Shown here piece after piece: positions 24,601 through 37,217 of a stretch of DNA of 64,000 nt. The first letter of the stretch is position 1, and every line of letters begins with the position of its first letter. The position numbers and the translations under genes are program-made. Under the pieces are notes generated by a model. The model was not told the DNA's origin. It saw nothing but the letters and a program-made list of their open reading frames with translations, and searched no databases. The stretch comes from Rhizopus arrhizus (Eukaryota; Mucoromycota; Mucoromycetes; Mucorales; Rhizopodaceae): the NCBI GenBank assembly GCA_024220505.1, contig JAKZZE010000002.1, positions 682,001 to 746,000 of the forward strand. Reading direction: 5' to 3'.

Positions 24601-26061
24601 ATGAAAGTAGCAGTAATAAGAAGAACCTTATTGGCAAAGTACTAGTTGGCTTTGGAGAGCCAGTTTACTTGAAGAGTGATAGTGAAAATCAAGACATAGC
24701 GAGTGAAATTCAGAGAGAACAAAAGAAGGCTGTAGTATTAAGTCCTGTATCTCTTATTGCAGCCATTTTGCTATTTAGTAGAGTTCAAGGAAACATGATA
24801 GACTTGGGTAAATAATATATATTTAGCATGCATATTTGTACTTGACATCTTGTATACAGAAACAATGAAAGAATACTTGAAATACTTGTACAACTTTGTA
24901 AAAGTACAAGGAATATCAGTAGATTGGCAAGGTATGAACAGTTTGAATCATATTATATTATTGACTAAGGGAGAGATAGATTTTGAAGATAGTGAAACTA
25001 TAGTATTTTATAGTATTCGATTATTAGAAAAAAATTCAAATATAGTCACAGTAGAAGAAAGAAGTAATAATAGTACATTATTTCACTTGAGTATAGAATC
25101 TGAAAGTGTGTTAAATTTGGCATATTATGCAAATCAGGTACAATGTAAAAGTAATTATACTATTTGGCTAATGATAACTTGATAGCTGCAAGAAATATTT
25201 ATTCTAGACTCTATTTTCGCTGTTGTCTATCTTTCATTAAATACACTAAACGATAATAACAGCAGCGTATTCTTGGAAAGATTTGAATTCTTGGCCACAT
25301 TATTTCAGCCTTATATTTCAATGTCTTGGGATATTAAAAAGGTATTTATAGATCATACAATGAACCCAATTACTAATCTTTTTACAAAGGAATACGATCG
25401 TCTTTCGGATAAATATAAAGAAAACTACGACATGCAGCAATTTAGTTTATTGGCTTCCTTCATTTACCCAACCATTGATTCATTCTGGGTGACCCTTTGT
25501 GCTTTATCTGCATTAGTTGATGATGTTAAGGCACTTCCTTATTCACTTATACCCATCCTCACACAGTGGATTGGTATGCATCTGATCAGTGGACGAAGGA
25601 CGATATATAGCGAGGTATTATCAGCCGAATACAGTCAAAATGCAATCAAGTCATTCTTTCAATTTGACCTATTGGGTACTGAGCCCGCCAAGATGATTCT
25701 ATCGCCAGATGCTCAAATGTTGATGCAAGCACTTGGACTGCCTACAAATGAAGACCTTGTTGTCAAACAAGAAAAGGTACCCAAAGTACAATTGAATAAC
25801 ATGTATTTACATTGCTAATATGATTGGTAGCATAATATAAGGGATGTATGTAGAAAGATCGAACAAGTGAGAATTAAACAAGAAGAAGGACCTTCATCCA
25901 CTTATGTATTTGAAAAATGCCAAAATCAAATTAAAAGTTTGATAAGAACAAAGGACAATAATTATTTTTCAAAGAAAATGGGTGCTACAGTCACTGATCC
26001 AAAGGAAGAGGCCATGATTCAACTGGGTTATACTTTAATACAGAGCATGGTGTTAAAGTAA
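21674..26061 (+). CDS. Fatty acyl-CoA reductase / glycerophosphate-type acyltransferase fusion
   Basis: An 11-exon gene (21674-21883, 21931-22116, 22163-22223, 22276-22422, 22482-22651, 22705-23706, 23753-23929, 23985-24807, 24860-25137, 25186-25776, 25858-26061) encoding 1,282 residues. The N-terminal half is an NAD-binding acyl-CoA reductase domain: TGATGFVG (residues 19-26), VVHCAST, FVYMSPIHIYQDLPSEEG and FTKALVEHL. The C-terminal half resembles GPAT/DHAP acyltransferases: VPVNRTVLDPIL (about 665-676), GAVFIKRDPSA (712-722), EKVRSRSGLL (750-759) and VPVNLTYEEIPD. The two activities are both needed for ether-lipid synthesis, which is the best guess for its role. Odd points: the reductase YxxxK tyrosine is His218, and the acyltransferase HxxxxD histidine is Asn668. 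Either half could be inactive. No peroxisomal C-terminal signal is evident. Confidence 0.85.
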
Positions 26062-26622
26062 TTTATGTTTAATAATAAAAAAGTATCCTTTTGTCCATTT
26101 TTATCCAATAAAAATCAATAATAATCATTTGGACGTAACTATGGCTTTACCACATGGCAACCTATCGGATCATTATCCTTATTTAGTGTCAAAATAAGGA
26201 AAAAAAAAAAAAAAAAAAAAAGGTCCTGGGTGCTGTTACAAAAAAAATTGTATCGGATATTCAGCCGATAAACAGTAATCACAAATGAGGACCGCAGTTG
26301 ACAAAAAAAAAAGAAAAGTATCTGAATTTAGACAACTCGAGATCCTAAAGTCTATCTGTGTAGTTCTGGACACATTTCAACTTGCATATGATATGCAAGC
26401 TCACTACGAAATTTAAAGCAGTCCAACACATGATCGGATCCTTTATAGGTGGTACTGCAATAAGCATCAAAAGATAGACTTTAATATAAAAGATAGCCAA
26501 TGTCACCAAGAGATTGAAGAGAATAGATGGGTTTGATACTATTTGTATCGGAAGGGAAAAGAGATTAGTTTCAGAATAGAAAAAATACAAATTTAGGTGC
26601 AAAATAATATTATTTTTATTAT
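26062..26622. other. Convergent 3' region
   Basis: A spacer between two converging genes. An A run lies at 26200-26221. A minus-strand open frame (26602-26345, 85 codons) has two hydrophobic stretches (for example LLVTLAIFYIKVYLLMLIAV) and could be a small membrane protein. It lies within the 3' region of the RNA-binding gene, and I see no homology or splice extension, so I do not call it. Confidence 0.4.
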
Positions 26623-28652
26623 TTATTTATTGGCTGCTTTATTTACAAGCTGTTGTAATTCTTGCTTATCATACATTGAATGAGCTAATTCGTTAATTGC
26701 TATAGAATCCAATAAACATATTGTTACTCGCGGAGCATGTTTGATACCAGTGGCCTATATTTAATATAAACAAACTTATATTAAAGAAAGAGAAAGAAAG
26801 AGAAAGTTTTACCTTAACAAGTGGAAAGAGTCTATCTCCTAATAATTGTTTCTGTTCATATAAAGATAGACCTTTTAAAGAATCCAGGAATTTTTCAATC
26901 TCATCTTTCAAATCCTCTTCTTTTTTTGCTGCATCCGACGTCTCCTTGACACCTGCATCATTTGGTGCAACGATAGGAATAGCACGAGAACATCTTGGGG
27001 GTATTTCAATATTAGGTAAATAATAATAATTAGATTCTTCATCTGGAAAGATGTCTAATGCTTCCTTTGCTCGTTTAATTTCAGCCATCAAAAATGATTT
27101 GTTGAATAGGCATGTAGCCAGATCTTTTCTTTTTAAAGTCAACAACATATCTACTATGTCCTGTATGTTTTGTTCCTGCTGACTGACACTAAAGATAGCT
27201 TTTGTGATAGCTTGTCGTTTGATACTTATATCAGTCATGGCGGATTCAATTGATCCGCTTCGACGTAATATAGGTCTTTGCTGATGTGGTGGAGGTGGAG
27301 GGATGAAAAGACCAGAGGGAGTCATAATGGGTTGCTGCTGAGTAGGCGCTGATACTTGTCTTTTTAAAGTAATTGGAGGAGGAGGAGGAGGAGCAGCACG
27401 ATAGACAACAGCTGGTGCAGAATGACTTGTACTATAACTATCACTTGATGATTTCTTGGGCTCATGAAAGGCAACCACCATTGGCTTTGAGCCTAATCTT
27501 TGACCATTCATTTCTTGCTTGGCTCTCAGTGCATCTTCTGCTCTTGAAAAACTCACAAAACCAAAGCCTCTTGATTGATTTGTTTGTGGATGTCTCATGA
27601 CTCGAGCGGATACAATCTTTCCAAACACACGGAAATGTGTAAAGAGGTCCATACTTTCAATATCCAAATCGAGATTTTTAATATAAAGATTGGTGTAATC
27701 AACTGGTGTAGGTTTTGGCTAATAAAAAAGAAGAGAATAAATTAAGCCTTGTACGAGTAAATAGATAAACATTTACATGATGCTTTGTTTCCATTTGATG
27801 AAATTTATTTGAATTCAATGGATGAACAGTGCTATACATTTGATATTAAATATAAAGAAATGTGAAAGGGGGTATAGAAAAAGAGAAGGTAAAGGGGGGA
27901 ATATAAAATGAGATTAGTTGAAAGAGGAAAAAGAGAAAGAAGGAAAAGAGAAAAATTGATTTTTTATTTTGTTACTTACATGACGTTATTTTGTATTATT
28001 TTGTTATTCTATCAAGTGTATGTGTGTGTATCAATGAGAGAGAGAGAGAGAGAAGTGTAACTTATTTTATTTACCATCATCTGCTGTGCATCGTAAGCAT
28101 TTTCTGATTTAAAGTATTGTAACAAAGCTGTTGTGGAACCTTCTGAAATTTTACATAAACTGATAGGTCCAAAAGGTCTGAATAACTCATAAAGTACCGT
28201 CTTGCTGGATACATTTTCTATTTGTAAAATGTTTGCTTCTACTCTGGGTTTAACCAAAGTTATCTTGAATTGTAATTTGTTTGAGCTGAATAATGTAAAA
28301 GCGCGATCCGCTATTAAACTATTTAATATGCATCATCTTAAAAGCCTCTTTGTACCTATTTCTTTGCTTTTAAATTGAATGTAACCGGAGCATGTATTAT
28401 TCTTTATTTGAATAAATTCAACTCTACCTAAAATAAGTATTTATTATATAATGTATTGATATGCTTATACCTGATAGGATCATAATCTTGTAATAAATAA
28501 ATTATCTCTTTCTTGGTCGTTAAACTCGATATGAAATATAACTTTTCAGTTACTAAAATTTCATTTATCTTTACTTTTTGTATATAAATTTTATTCTTCT
28601 TTGGTAATTTTACTATGACTTTGGCTATATTGAATTGTGTCATGGTTTTCAT
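26623..28652 (-). CDS. Three-RRM RNA-binding protein with MLLE domain, Pes4/Mip6-like
   Basis: An RNA-binding protein related to poly(A)-binding protein. Exons 28652-28471, 28423-28356, 28310-28075, 28008-27980, 27831-27777, 27718-26813, 26754-26623 give 535 residues; all phases close. RRM1 (about 38-105) starts LYFISSLTTKKEI; RRM2 (about 110-185) has ANILQIENVSSKTVLYELF; RRM3 (about 199-275) is the most canonical, with NLYIKNLDLDIES and RGFGFVSFSRAEDAL. A proline-rich linker (APPPPPPITLK, FIPPPPPHQQ) leads to a PABC/MLLE domain split by the last intron: LSLYEQKQLLGDRLFPLVK, then CLLDSIAINELAHSM. MLLE domains bind PAM2 peptides. The order fits yeast Pes4/Mip6 plus an MLLE, or a divergent PABP. 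The introns of 45-47 nt are very short. Confidence 0.85.
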
Positions 28653-29612
28653 TTAAAAAGAATAATAAAATAATAAATAATAATAAAAAGAGAGAGTGAG
28701 TGAATGAACGAAGCTTAGTTTGTCCTCCTTGTTGCCTTTTCTCCTATTTTAATGATAATAATAAAAGCAAAATGATATCTGCAAAGCTTCTTCTTAAACA
28801 AATATGCATTTAACCTATCGTTTCAATTTTCTTTTTTGTTTAGAGAGGACTCAATTACAGCATATCTATTTATATATATACAACCTTCTTTAGTGAGATT
28901 AGCTTCTTATTTCCTACATCTGTAAGGGGAATATACAAAAAAAAAATTTTTTTTTTCTGATATTGACACTTTTTTTTTTTTTTTTTTTTTTTTTTTTCTG
29001 CAATACTTTTTAGTTTGCTATACATAATAAAGCGATTCGTTCGTTTATAAAATATGATTATTTGTTATTGTGCACAGACTATATCGTTTGCTGCTGATGA
29101 TTTTTAACTTTTATTTTTACTTTTGTTTTCTTGACTTGTCATCAGGTAGATCGCCCTCTTTTCCCCTTCTTTAGAGTCATTGTCTAGATTAATAACCCCC
29201 TGAAAGGGCTGTCAAATCTTATTAATAAAAAAAGGGGCAAGTTATCAGGTGTCATATTATTCTGCAGTGTTCATATATATGCGCATTAAAGAAGAAAAAG
29301 TTTAAAAATAACCCTTTATGCAATCCTCCTTTTTTTATACAAAGTTTCTATTTCTGCTTTGAGCTGTAATTCTTTTATTTGCATTTTGCATAAAAAATAA
29401 AATTAAAATACAGTAAATTATACAAAATTAGAAAAGAAAAAAAAAGGGGAAAGTGGGGAGGGAGAAAGGGCAAAATTTGATAATCATTAAAGAACAATAA
29501 GCTTGATCATTATTATTAATATTTTCTTTTTTTTTCATGTATTTATTCTATTTTTTTTTTTTAAAAAAAAAAAAAATAAGGAAAGAGAGAGAGAGAGAAA
29601 ACAAAAGAAAGT
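28653..29612. other. Spacer with long T tracts
   Basis: The promoter of the RRM gene (minus) and the 3' region of the cyclin gene. It carries a T28 run at 28970-28997, an A then T block at 28937-28956 and a T then A block near 29550-29576. I see no gene. A GGGGTTATTAATC-like stretch near 29190-29240 forms a weak inverted repeat. Confidence 0.55.
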
Positions 29613-32102
29613 CTAAACGTCCTGAGGTTGTCTTAATTGAAAGTAAGTCGATGCAAACTCGGAGCATTTAACATTTACATTCCAGTCGAGATACTCTAAA
29701 TAATGAACCTCCATCTGATTGCTGAATGAAATAACATGAGGTTTCATAAACAAATAATATTAACAACTTACATTGCTTTGGTCGATACATCTGGGAAGAG
29801 CTGTGAGTAATCGGAATTATAAATAGAACAATCCTCCCATACTTTGGCAGCAGTAAGAAGCGAGAGCATCAATATTCTTTGCCAACTTCCATCAAAGAGA
29901 CACTGCCCAGATGTTTTTATCATTCGTTCTACATAAATAAAGGCAATGATGGCATGTTCAGAAGTCAACTAAAAAAGAAATGAGTATTGTTCTTCGAACC
30001 ATATAGAAAGAGAGAAATGATAACTTACATCGGTTCGTTCAAAAATGGCTGCCATCTCCATAAATATGTCGGACCACTCAGTTAATGGTTCTGCTTCCCA
30101 CATATCATCATCATACGAAATATCAGGAGAGATAAATAACGGGTCGCATTCAAAGTTGCCTTCAAAGTGGTTTCTGCGAATGATGCTGTAAAGGGCCCAA
30201 GAGATACTGTGTACAAAGAAGAAAGGGGAAATTAGCAAGCAAAGAAGCTTTTGTATTTAATTACCTCTGAAATGTTGTTTGGACTTTATCAATATCATGC
30301 TGCTCATCGTGAAAGGTTTTTTGCCAGGCAAGGTCATAATCTTTCAAAGCCGAATAAGCAGAAATAGATCTCTTGTAAAGCGCACCATCATCAATATCAA
30401 CTACCAGAGGCTTGACTTGTTTACGAGGAATACGATACTCCTTGCTGTTAGTGTTCGTATCAATCTTGACATAAGGAACCAAATCTTGGGTTCTCATATT
30501 GACCTCAGTACGACTGTGAGCAACATGGCTCCTGACGTTATTCTCAATGATGGCATGGGAAATCGGTGGGTTCCATATCGAAGAAGACACGTTACGCTTA
30601 TCGGTGACTAACTTGAGAGGCATACCATAGTAACTGTCTTCGTGTTCTACATCTTCATCCATATGATTAAAGTACTCTTGATACTCTTCGGATCTTTTCC
30701 AGACATCATCCAGCAATTGATCAACAGAAGATCTTGGGTTACCCTTCATCATGTCTCCAGTCAAGGTAGCTTCATCAGGCTCAAATACAAGGCGATGCAA
30801 CTGGTGGCTGTTGCTGTATTCACTGTCACTGTCACCATCGCTCATAGGGGGCTCTACGTAGTTGTCCATATACGAAAATACACCTCGCTTTTGACGTTCT
30901 TCGAATTCGTCAAGAAAAGAGGCAGTTGATTTCTTCAAATCTTCTCTGTCACTATCATCGTACTTCCAAACACGGCCATCGTTGGGATCAGCCCAAAGAG
31001 GAGGACCATAAGGTCCACCCTCGGTCCAAAATATTGGTAAATCAAGCTCAGAACAGGCAGTGAATTCACCATTTTCCTTAATCTTGACTTTCCATGGTGG
31101 TAGACCAACACTCTCAAGTAATGCATTGACTCGGGCCTTTTCATCGTTCAAGCAGTGAATCTCAAAACTTAGTTCTCTCAAGCTGTAAAACTTTTTTCTT
31201 TCCATGATGGTCTTGATATCAGGCGTCAGGGGAACTTGAAGACGATCCTATAGAGGAATATTGTTAATAATAAAAGATAGCAGTGCACAGCAGCTTGATC
31301 TTACAAAGAGGGCTTGCACATAATTCGGATCAGTTAAATCAAGTGTCTTTCGTTTTTCATTCACACTAGAGCAGTGCTTGCCTTTTACAGAAGATCCTAC
31401 CTTTGACTTTTTCGCAAAGACACCTTTGAGCTTGGTAATAAAAGAAGAAAAAGATTTCTTGATTGATCTTTTATTGATATCAGAATAAATAGATACTTGA
31501 TGGGATTCAGATGATTCTCCTTTGACACTATCAGATAATCCTTCCTCAACAGCATCGGATAAATCTTCATAGTGAGAGGCAGCATCGGAATGAAGAATAG
31601 TATTTTGCTTTCTCTCATTCTTGGATTGATCTTGTCCGAAAATAAAATCAGTAGGTGTAGAAGGAAGTTTATCATCTTTGAAATGTTTAGATTGAGTAGT
31701 GGTTAAGGCAAAGCTATCATTCTTCTTATTGCCAGAATTCTCTTTGGCACAATCTAAAGCATTACTCTGGATATTAAAATTGGGAGGAGTATTCGGTACT
31801 GAAAGATCATCATCACTGTCTTCACTTGATGTGATTACCAAATCCAAAGTGGTATTGATGTTGGGTTGGATATTATTTATTACATCATCCACCAAGGCCT
31901 TCTTTTCAGGAGCTGCGGAGATTTTCTTGACTTGATCCGTGTCGCGTGAACATTTGATGTTCCAGTAATGAATCAAGCTAGTGATGTCTCGTTTAAGGTT
32001 GGAAGAGAAATCTTTTTGAAAAACTTTATCTTTCTTCAAATTTTCTTCCAGTTCAATTATAGTGAAAGCGTCAAAATAAGGCGGTTGATCAATGGATTGC
32101 AT
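29613..32102 (-). CDS. Cyclin-box protein, large N-terminal region
   Basis: A 754-residue protein with a single C-terminal cyclin box. Exons 32102-31305, 31247-30265, 30206-30029, 29968-29772, 29721-29613; the phases close. The box (about residues 600-740) reads DDMWEAEPLTEWSDIF, FERTDLTSEHAIIAFIYVER, LMLSLLTAAKVWED and INQMEVHYLEYLDWNVNVKC. This matches cyclins of the Pho80/PCL and cyclin-Y kind, which partner a CDK. The first 600 residues are largely disordered: acidic and serine-rich patches (SSEDSDDDLS), an SP/TP site (VPNTPP) and a basic serine stretch (SFSSFITKLKGVFAKKSK), then a conserved-looking middle (LPPWKVKIKENGEFTAC, WTEGGPYGPPLWADPNDGRV). The cyclin assignment is firm; the CDK partner is not visible. 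Its ATG lies 112 bases after the Mcm10 stop on the same strand. Confidence 0.82.
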
Positions 32103-32214
32103 TTTTATTATAAAAAGAGTGAAAAAGAAAAAAGGAAAATGCGACAGAAAAACATTCCCTTTTTGTAGTTAAGGAAGAAAAAAATGTGGAATTTGTTCAA
32201 AATTGAACTTGCCA

Positions 32215-33762
32215 CTAAAGTAATATAAATCGAGGCTTTTTTTCTATGTTTGCTTGAGTTTCTTTGCTTAAAGCATCAAATGAACGTTTCTAAATTGTTT
32301 AATGAGTATTGTTACCGTAACAATTTGCTCAACAAAAAAAAAAAGAAAAAAAGAGAGAAACTTACCTTCGCTTCTTCTTCTTCTTCACTTAAAACATTCT
32401 TTCCTAAACCCATTTTTTGTAAAGCTTCCTTTGTCAGACTGTATCCTACTTATACATATTAAGGTAATGACAAAGATGAAACATATGTGGCTTTACTTGG
32501 TTTTTCTTCCTCTATTCCTTTTAATTTTCTTATCATTTCTGACCCATTATCTCTTCTGCCCTTTAGGAATTCTCTAATAAAAAGCGAATCGATATTAACA
32601 TTTTTATGTTATACGGTTTATAGGTCTTACGCAATGTTGGCATTGTTATCAACCGTGTTATCCTTTTCTTGCAGAGCTTTTTTGAATAGTTCCCCCTTAA
32701 CATTGATTAAGCCCTTTCCTTTTATGTAATAGGCCGCTACTTTTTTTTGAGCTGTTGATTTAATGTCAGGTCGCTTCTTTGCTTGATATACAATTCTGCC
32801 ATCTGCTTGTTTTACAGCTGTTGCCCATCGAATATCAATGCCAACGTCTCTATATTAAATAATTGTTATGGTTGTGTAATTCATAATTTTAATCTGTTTA
32901 CCCTGAAGCCAATTCCATACGACCATTTTTTGAATAATTACAAACTTTTGTTAAATGGACATCACAATATTCACCCGCTCGTCTATTGCATATTTTTTCA
33001 GTATCAATACATTAATAAATAGTTCAAGACATCTACCTGTCAATCCATTCTTCACATACTTGTCCTTGTCTAGAGTATCCTTGACAGCATACCAAGTCTA
33101 AACTTTGACCAACCACCCACATTTGTTGTATTTGGCTTACGTGAAGCGCTGCAGTGCCATTTGCCTACTTCCTTATTAGAGTCTCATATATTCATCATGT
33201 TATTTTCTTTAACCTTATTTGCAACAAGGACATTAGGCCGTTTAAAAACTAAGACCGAACCCATACCAATAGCATTTTCAAACTTTTTATACGCTTTGTC
33301 TGTAATGTACACATACAAGTAATCTCCTTTCATATCTGTCATTCGAACCACACAAAAATCATCGCGAAGATGACATTTATCAACAACACCCATCGTGGCC
33401 CAATCTTGAGAAGGCTTAATGCCGATTCTTATGGAATTGTATTGTGCTACGTGAGTTTGGACATGTAAAAGTGGAATGAATTGTACATTTTGTAATCCTC
33501 TTTGACAATTGGCTTCAGAGACTAAACGGCGTCTGTTATTAAAGAGAGTTCAGTGTCAATTATGCGTAAAGACTATGTTTGTTTACTTTAATCGAAATCC
33601 TGTTCGAACATCAGTGTCAATGGTTGAAATTGATCCACCATTCACAATCTGCTGATGCTTTTCTTTTACAGTGAGCTTTGTCGAACAATCTGGATCTATT
33701 GTAAACTGTTTGAACGTTGCTTTTTATTTTATGTAATCTACTGTACCATTGGATTCAGGCAT
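32215..33762 (-). CDS. MCM10: Mcm10 replication factor
   Basis: A DNA replication initiation and elongation factor that binds DNA, the CMG helicase and polymerase alpha. Nine exons: 33762-33742, 33705-33587, 33532-33214, 33164-33037, 32982-32902, 32849-32631, 32573-32483, 32428-32366, 32289-32215; 371 residues. The OB fold is seen as KPSQDWATMGVVDKC, DDFCVVRMTDMKGDYLYVYI and MGSVLVFKRPNVLVANK. Next come VVGQSLDLVCCQGYSRQG and the zinc finger QVCEEWIDRRAGEYCDVHLT, whose last half appears only after splicing. It is short for Mcm10 and lacks an obvious long N-terminal extension or the metazoan C-terminal domain. The first intron (36 nt) and the seventh (donor GTTTCA) are the least certain. It shares a 464-base divergent promoter region with the biotin ligase gene. 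Confidence 0.85.
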
Positions 33763-34226
33763 CGCTCTTGTTTTTCCTTACTCTGAAAATAATAATACAA
33801 TAAAAAAAAATAAAAAAAAGACGCGAGTTTCTGGAAATGTTTTTTTTTTACGTGACTAGTTCATGCATGGCAGTTGAATGTGTAACCAATACAGTCGCGT
33901 TTTATTCCTTGCTTTGAATAGAGGTATCTCTTAATGATTGCAAGTGCTTTTATAAATTTACTTACAGACTGAAAAGAAATAACATGCCTTGTGTCATTAT
34001 TTCTTTTTTCCGCAAAGTGCCTGTTACCGCCATCCTTCTTTCCCCCTCCCTTTCTTTTTAATATTTCATTCTTTTTTCTTTTTTGCTTGTTTATACTCAA
34101 TGTTAAACACAAAAAAAAGTGTCTAAAGAGTACAAGAAATTACGATTGGCTCATTAAAATTTAAGTGAAACAACAACTTTTGCTCACAAGGGAAATTCTA
34201 TTTTTTTTTCTTCTTCTTTTATTTCT
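33763..34226. promoter_or_regulatory. Divergent promoter region, MCM10 / biotin ligase
   Basis: 464 bases separate the ATGs of two divergently transcribed genes. An A-rich block near 33799-33822, a T run at 33841-33849 and a C/T-rich tract before 34227 (positions 34200-34218) are the visible elements. No clear TATA box or known factor site stands out. The minus-strand open frame at 33861-34112 is not convincing. Confidence 0.5.
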
Positions 34227-36438
34227 ATGAATATTCTCATTTATGATGATCTCGGCGCATCCTCTAACTCAGTTAAACATACTCGCAACACATTAAAAAC
34301 GTTATTAGGACATGCTTATGATATTATAACTATTGATCGTAAAGTACTCCAACTGGAGCCTTGGGAGGAAAATTGTGCAATGCTGGTCATGCCAGGCGGA
34401 AGAGACCTGCCTTATTGTGAAGCACTCAATGGCCAACCAAACGATCGCATCAGCCAATATGTTAGAAATGGTGGCCTATACTTAGGCATATGTGCTGGTG
34501 CCTACTATGCCTCTCAACAGATTGAATTCGAAAAGGACAATCCAGTCATGGAGATCATTCAGCCCCGCGAGTTGGGATTTTATCCAGGTCTATGTAGAGG
34601 AACCACTTTTCCAGGTTTTGTATATAATAGCGAAAGTGGAGCAAGATCTGTTGTGGTCTTAACAGAGAAGGGGGCCCTTTGTCATCATTACTTAGATCGT
34701 GATGTACCAAGCGAAATCAAAATGTATTATAATGGGGGAGGCTACTTTGTTCATCCGGAGAAATACAATAATGTCACGGTCCTTTGTCGCTTTAAAGAGC
34801 ACGGTCCGCGATGTACGGATGAACCAGAAGGACCTACAGCAATTGTTCACTGTAAAGTAGACCAAGGTGATGCTCTATTGATAGCGACACATCCAGAATA
34901 CGATGTTTCCTCTGAAGATCTTCTTTCGTTTACTGATAATAGCGAGAAAGTCCGGGAGATCTTTAAGGACCTGGTGCTATCTGAAGTAGAAAGAAAAAGA
35001 TTCCTTTGTGCTGCATTCTCACGTGTTGGGCTGGAGGTAGTACCCTTTGATAATCACAAGATACCACTCGAGAACAAGATACCAGATATGACTCCTTTTT
35101 ACCTTTCTGGATTAACAAACGAATGGGTTTATAAGCCAACTTCATACTTGATTCATAAAATAGATAGGCGTTCTTGTTTACTCAAAGACAACCATGATAT
35201 ATTTTATATAAATGAATTGGACAGTCCTCCAAATGAGCAGGCTCATATCTTGTCACTGTGTAGAATAAAGGAAGGCAAATCGGCAGTGATTGAAATTATT
35301 TATCCAAGCACAGTTTATGCAGCAGAGCCTATCTGTCCTCCCTTGAATTTGACCCCTCATTTTAATATGAAAGAGTATTACAGACAATTATGCCAAAAGA
35401 GGGAAAATCACCGGGCCTCTTTTCATCTTGGAAATGGACTTCTTTATGCTGAGGTAATCAGTAGTACTCAAACAGTCTTGGAAAAGTAAGTGATTGATGT
35501 CAATGAATTTTTTAATCAATCTGTATCATCTTTAGAAATCCTACATTATTAAGAGGCTTACCAACTGGCTTTGTCTGCCTCGGATCTAATCAGACAGCTG
35601 GACGAGGTACATGAAAAACACGAACTGAAGTATATAGAGCTAAAACTATATGGTATCATAGGCAGAGGAAAGAATTCATGGATTTCACATCTTGGCGCTC
35701 TACAGTTTAGCTTCATTGTGCGGCATCATGTAAATTACAAACATGCTCCTGTTGTATTCATACAATACATTATTGCATTGGCTATAGTAGAAAGTATAAG
35801 AGAAAGACGTGGTTATGAGTCCATCCCTCTAAGGCTAAAGTGGCCAAACGATATCTATGTGGAATGCAAAAATGGAGAATTGAAAAAAGTAGGCGGTACT
35901 TTGATGAATTCATCCTTTACTTCAGACGAGTTTATTCTAGTCATTGGTATAATAATCGCTATACTTTATTTTTACGTAATATTGACTCGAATATATAGGA
36001 TGTGGACTGAATCTTTTAAATACGCTTCCAACAGTATCTATCAATGATATAATCAAGGGTTGTGATCCTTCCTTAAATGCACTTTCTGCTGAAGATGTTC
36101 TCGCTGGTATTATGGTCAAATTTGAAATGTACTATAATCGCTTTTGTAAAGATGGCATGGGGTCATGGTTTTTAGACAAATATTATGAACGATGGTTACA
36201 TAGGTTAATTTCTTTTAAAAAAGTATGAAGTCATGTTGCATCTAACAATTTATTTTTTAGCAATTCTATTGTTACTTTGACTACTCAAAACAATGAAAAG
36301 GTAAAGGTTATAGGTATCACACCCGATCATGGTATGCTAAAGGTGAAAAGTCTTGATCGTCTTGATAAATTCTATGGTCTTTTGCCTGATGGGAATAGAT
36401 TTGACATGATGAAAGGGCTATTAGTACAAAAAATATAA
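34227..36438 (+). CDS. BPL1: Biotin-protein ligase (holocarboxylase synthetase)
   Basis: Attaches biotin to carboxylases via biotinyl-5'-AMP. Exons 34227-35485, 35536-35606, 35662-35946, 35999-36203, 36261-36438 give 665 residues, close to yeast Bpl1 (690). The N-terminal glutamine-amidotransferase-like BPL_N domain has MPGGRDLPYCEAL, GLYLGICAGAYYAS (nucleophile-elbow cysteine) and YNGGGYFVHPE. The catalytic half has FVCLGSNQTAGRGRGKNSW, with the GRGRG nucleotide loop completed by splicing exons 2 and 3, then RLKWPNDIYV, KVGGTLMNSS and GCGLNLLNTLP. The C-terminal cap ends ITPDHGMLKVKSLD. It is the last host gene before the transposon-rich region. Confidence 0.94.
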
Positions 36439-36499
36439 AATGGACATGAGTACGCACATGTGTAGACATTGGCTTGTAAAAAATTCACTGCTGTTGTTA

Positions 36500-37165
36500 T
36501 AAAATTGGAATTTTTAGATTTTTTATGGTATCAAGTAAATTTGCTTTTAAAGATTTGATATGAGAAAGGCTTGGGTAAGGTTTGGTCTTAGAAGAGGCTA
36601 TAATTTGAATGCGAATTTCTTGTAATAAGCGACTACCAGGTCTTGTTAAATGGATCAAATTGCTTTGAATAAAGTAAAATAAAAAGATAAAATAAAAAAG
36701 GATTTCAATGGATTTCTTGTTCTTGATATTCAAGAAAAAATAAAATAAAACATAATTTGCCTTTTTAAAAAATATTTGTTTGATAAAAAGAATAAGTTAC
36801 GGGGCTTTTTTTTGTGATAATTGTTTATAATTATTTATGTATTGTTACATAGTGTCTAGTAGATTTATGAGATTAGTACGGGCAAGGTTTGCTTGCAAAA
36901 ATTAATTTTAAGATTAAGATTGCCTTATAAGTTGTTAGTATATATAGAATTTAAGTGGATGCTTGTTAAGTAATGACCACCAGATCTTATATGCAAGATC
37001 AATACGATGTTTCTTGATAAAATAATATAAAAGAAAAGTAAAAATAAGAGATTAGGAAATTTGAGTAAGTTAGCCTGCTTTATTAAGTTAAGTATATAAA
37101 AATATAAAAGAACTTGACTAATTTTTCTTCCTTGACTGAATGGTTGGGATATATACAATAATAAT

Positions 37166-37217
<52 letters not shown>

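Noticed and set aside
26345..26602. Minus-strand hydrophobic frame, possible membrane protein
   Set aside because: Single short frame in a convergent 3' region; hydrophobic peptides arise easily from AT-rich DNA.
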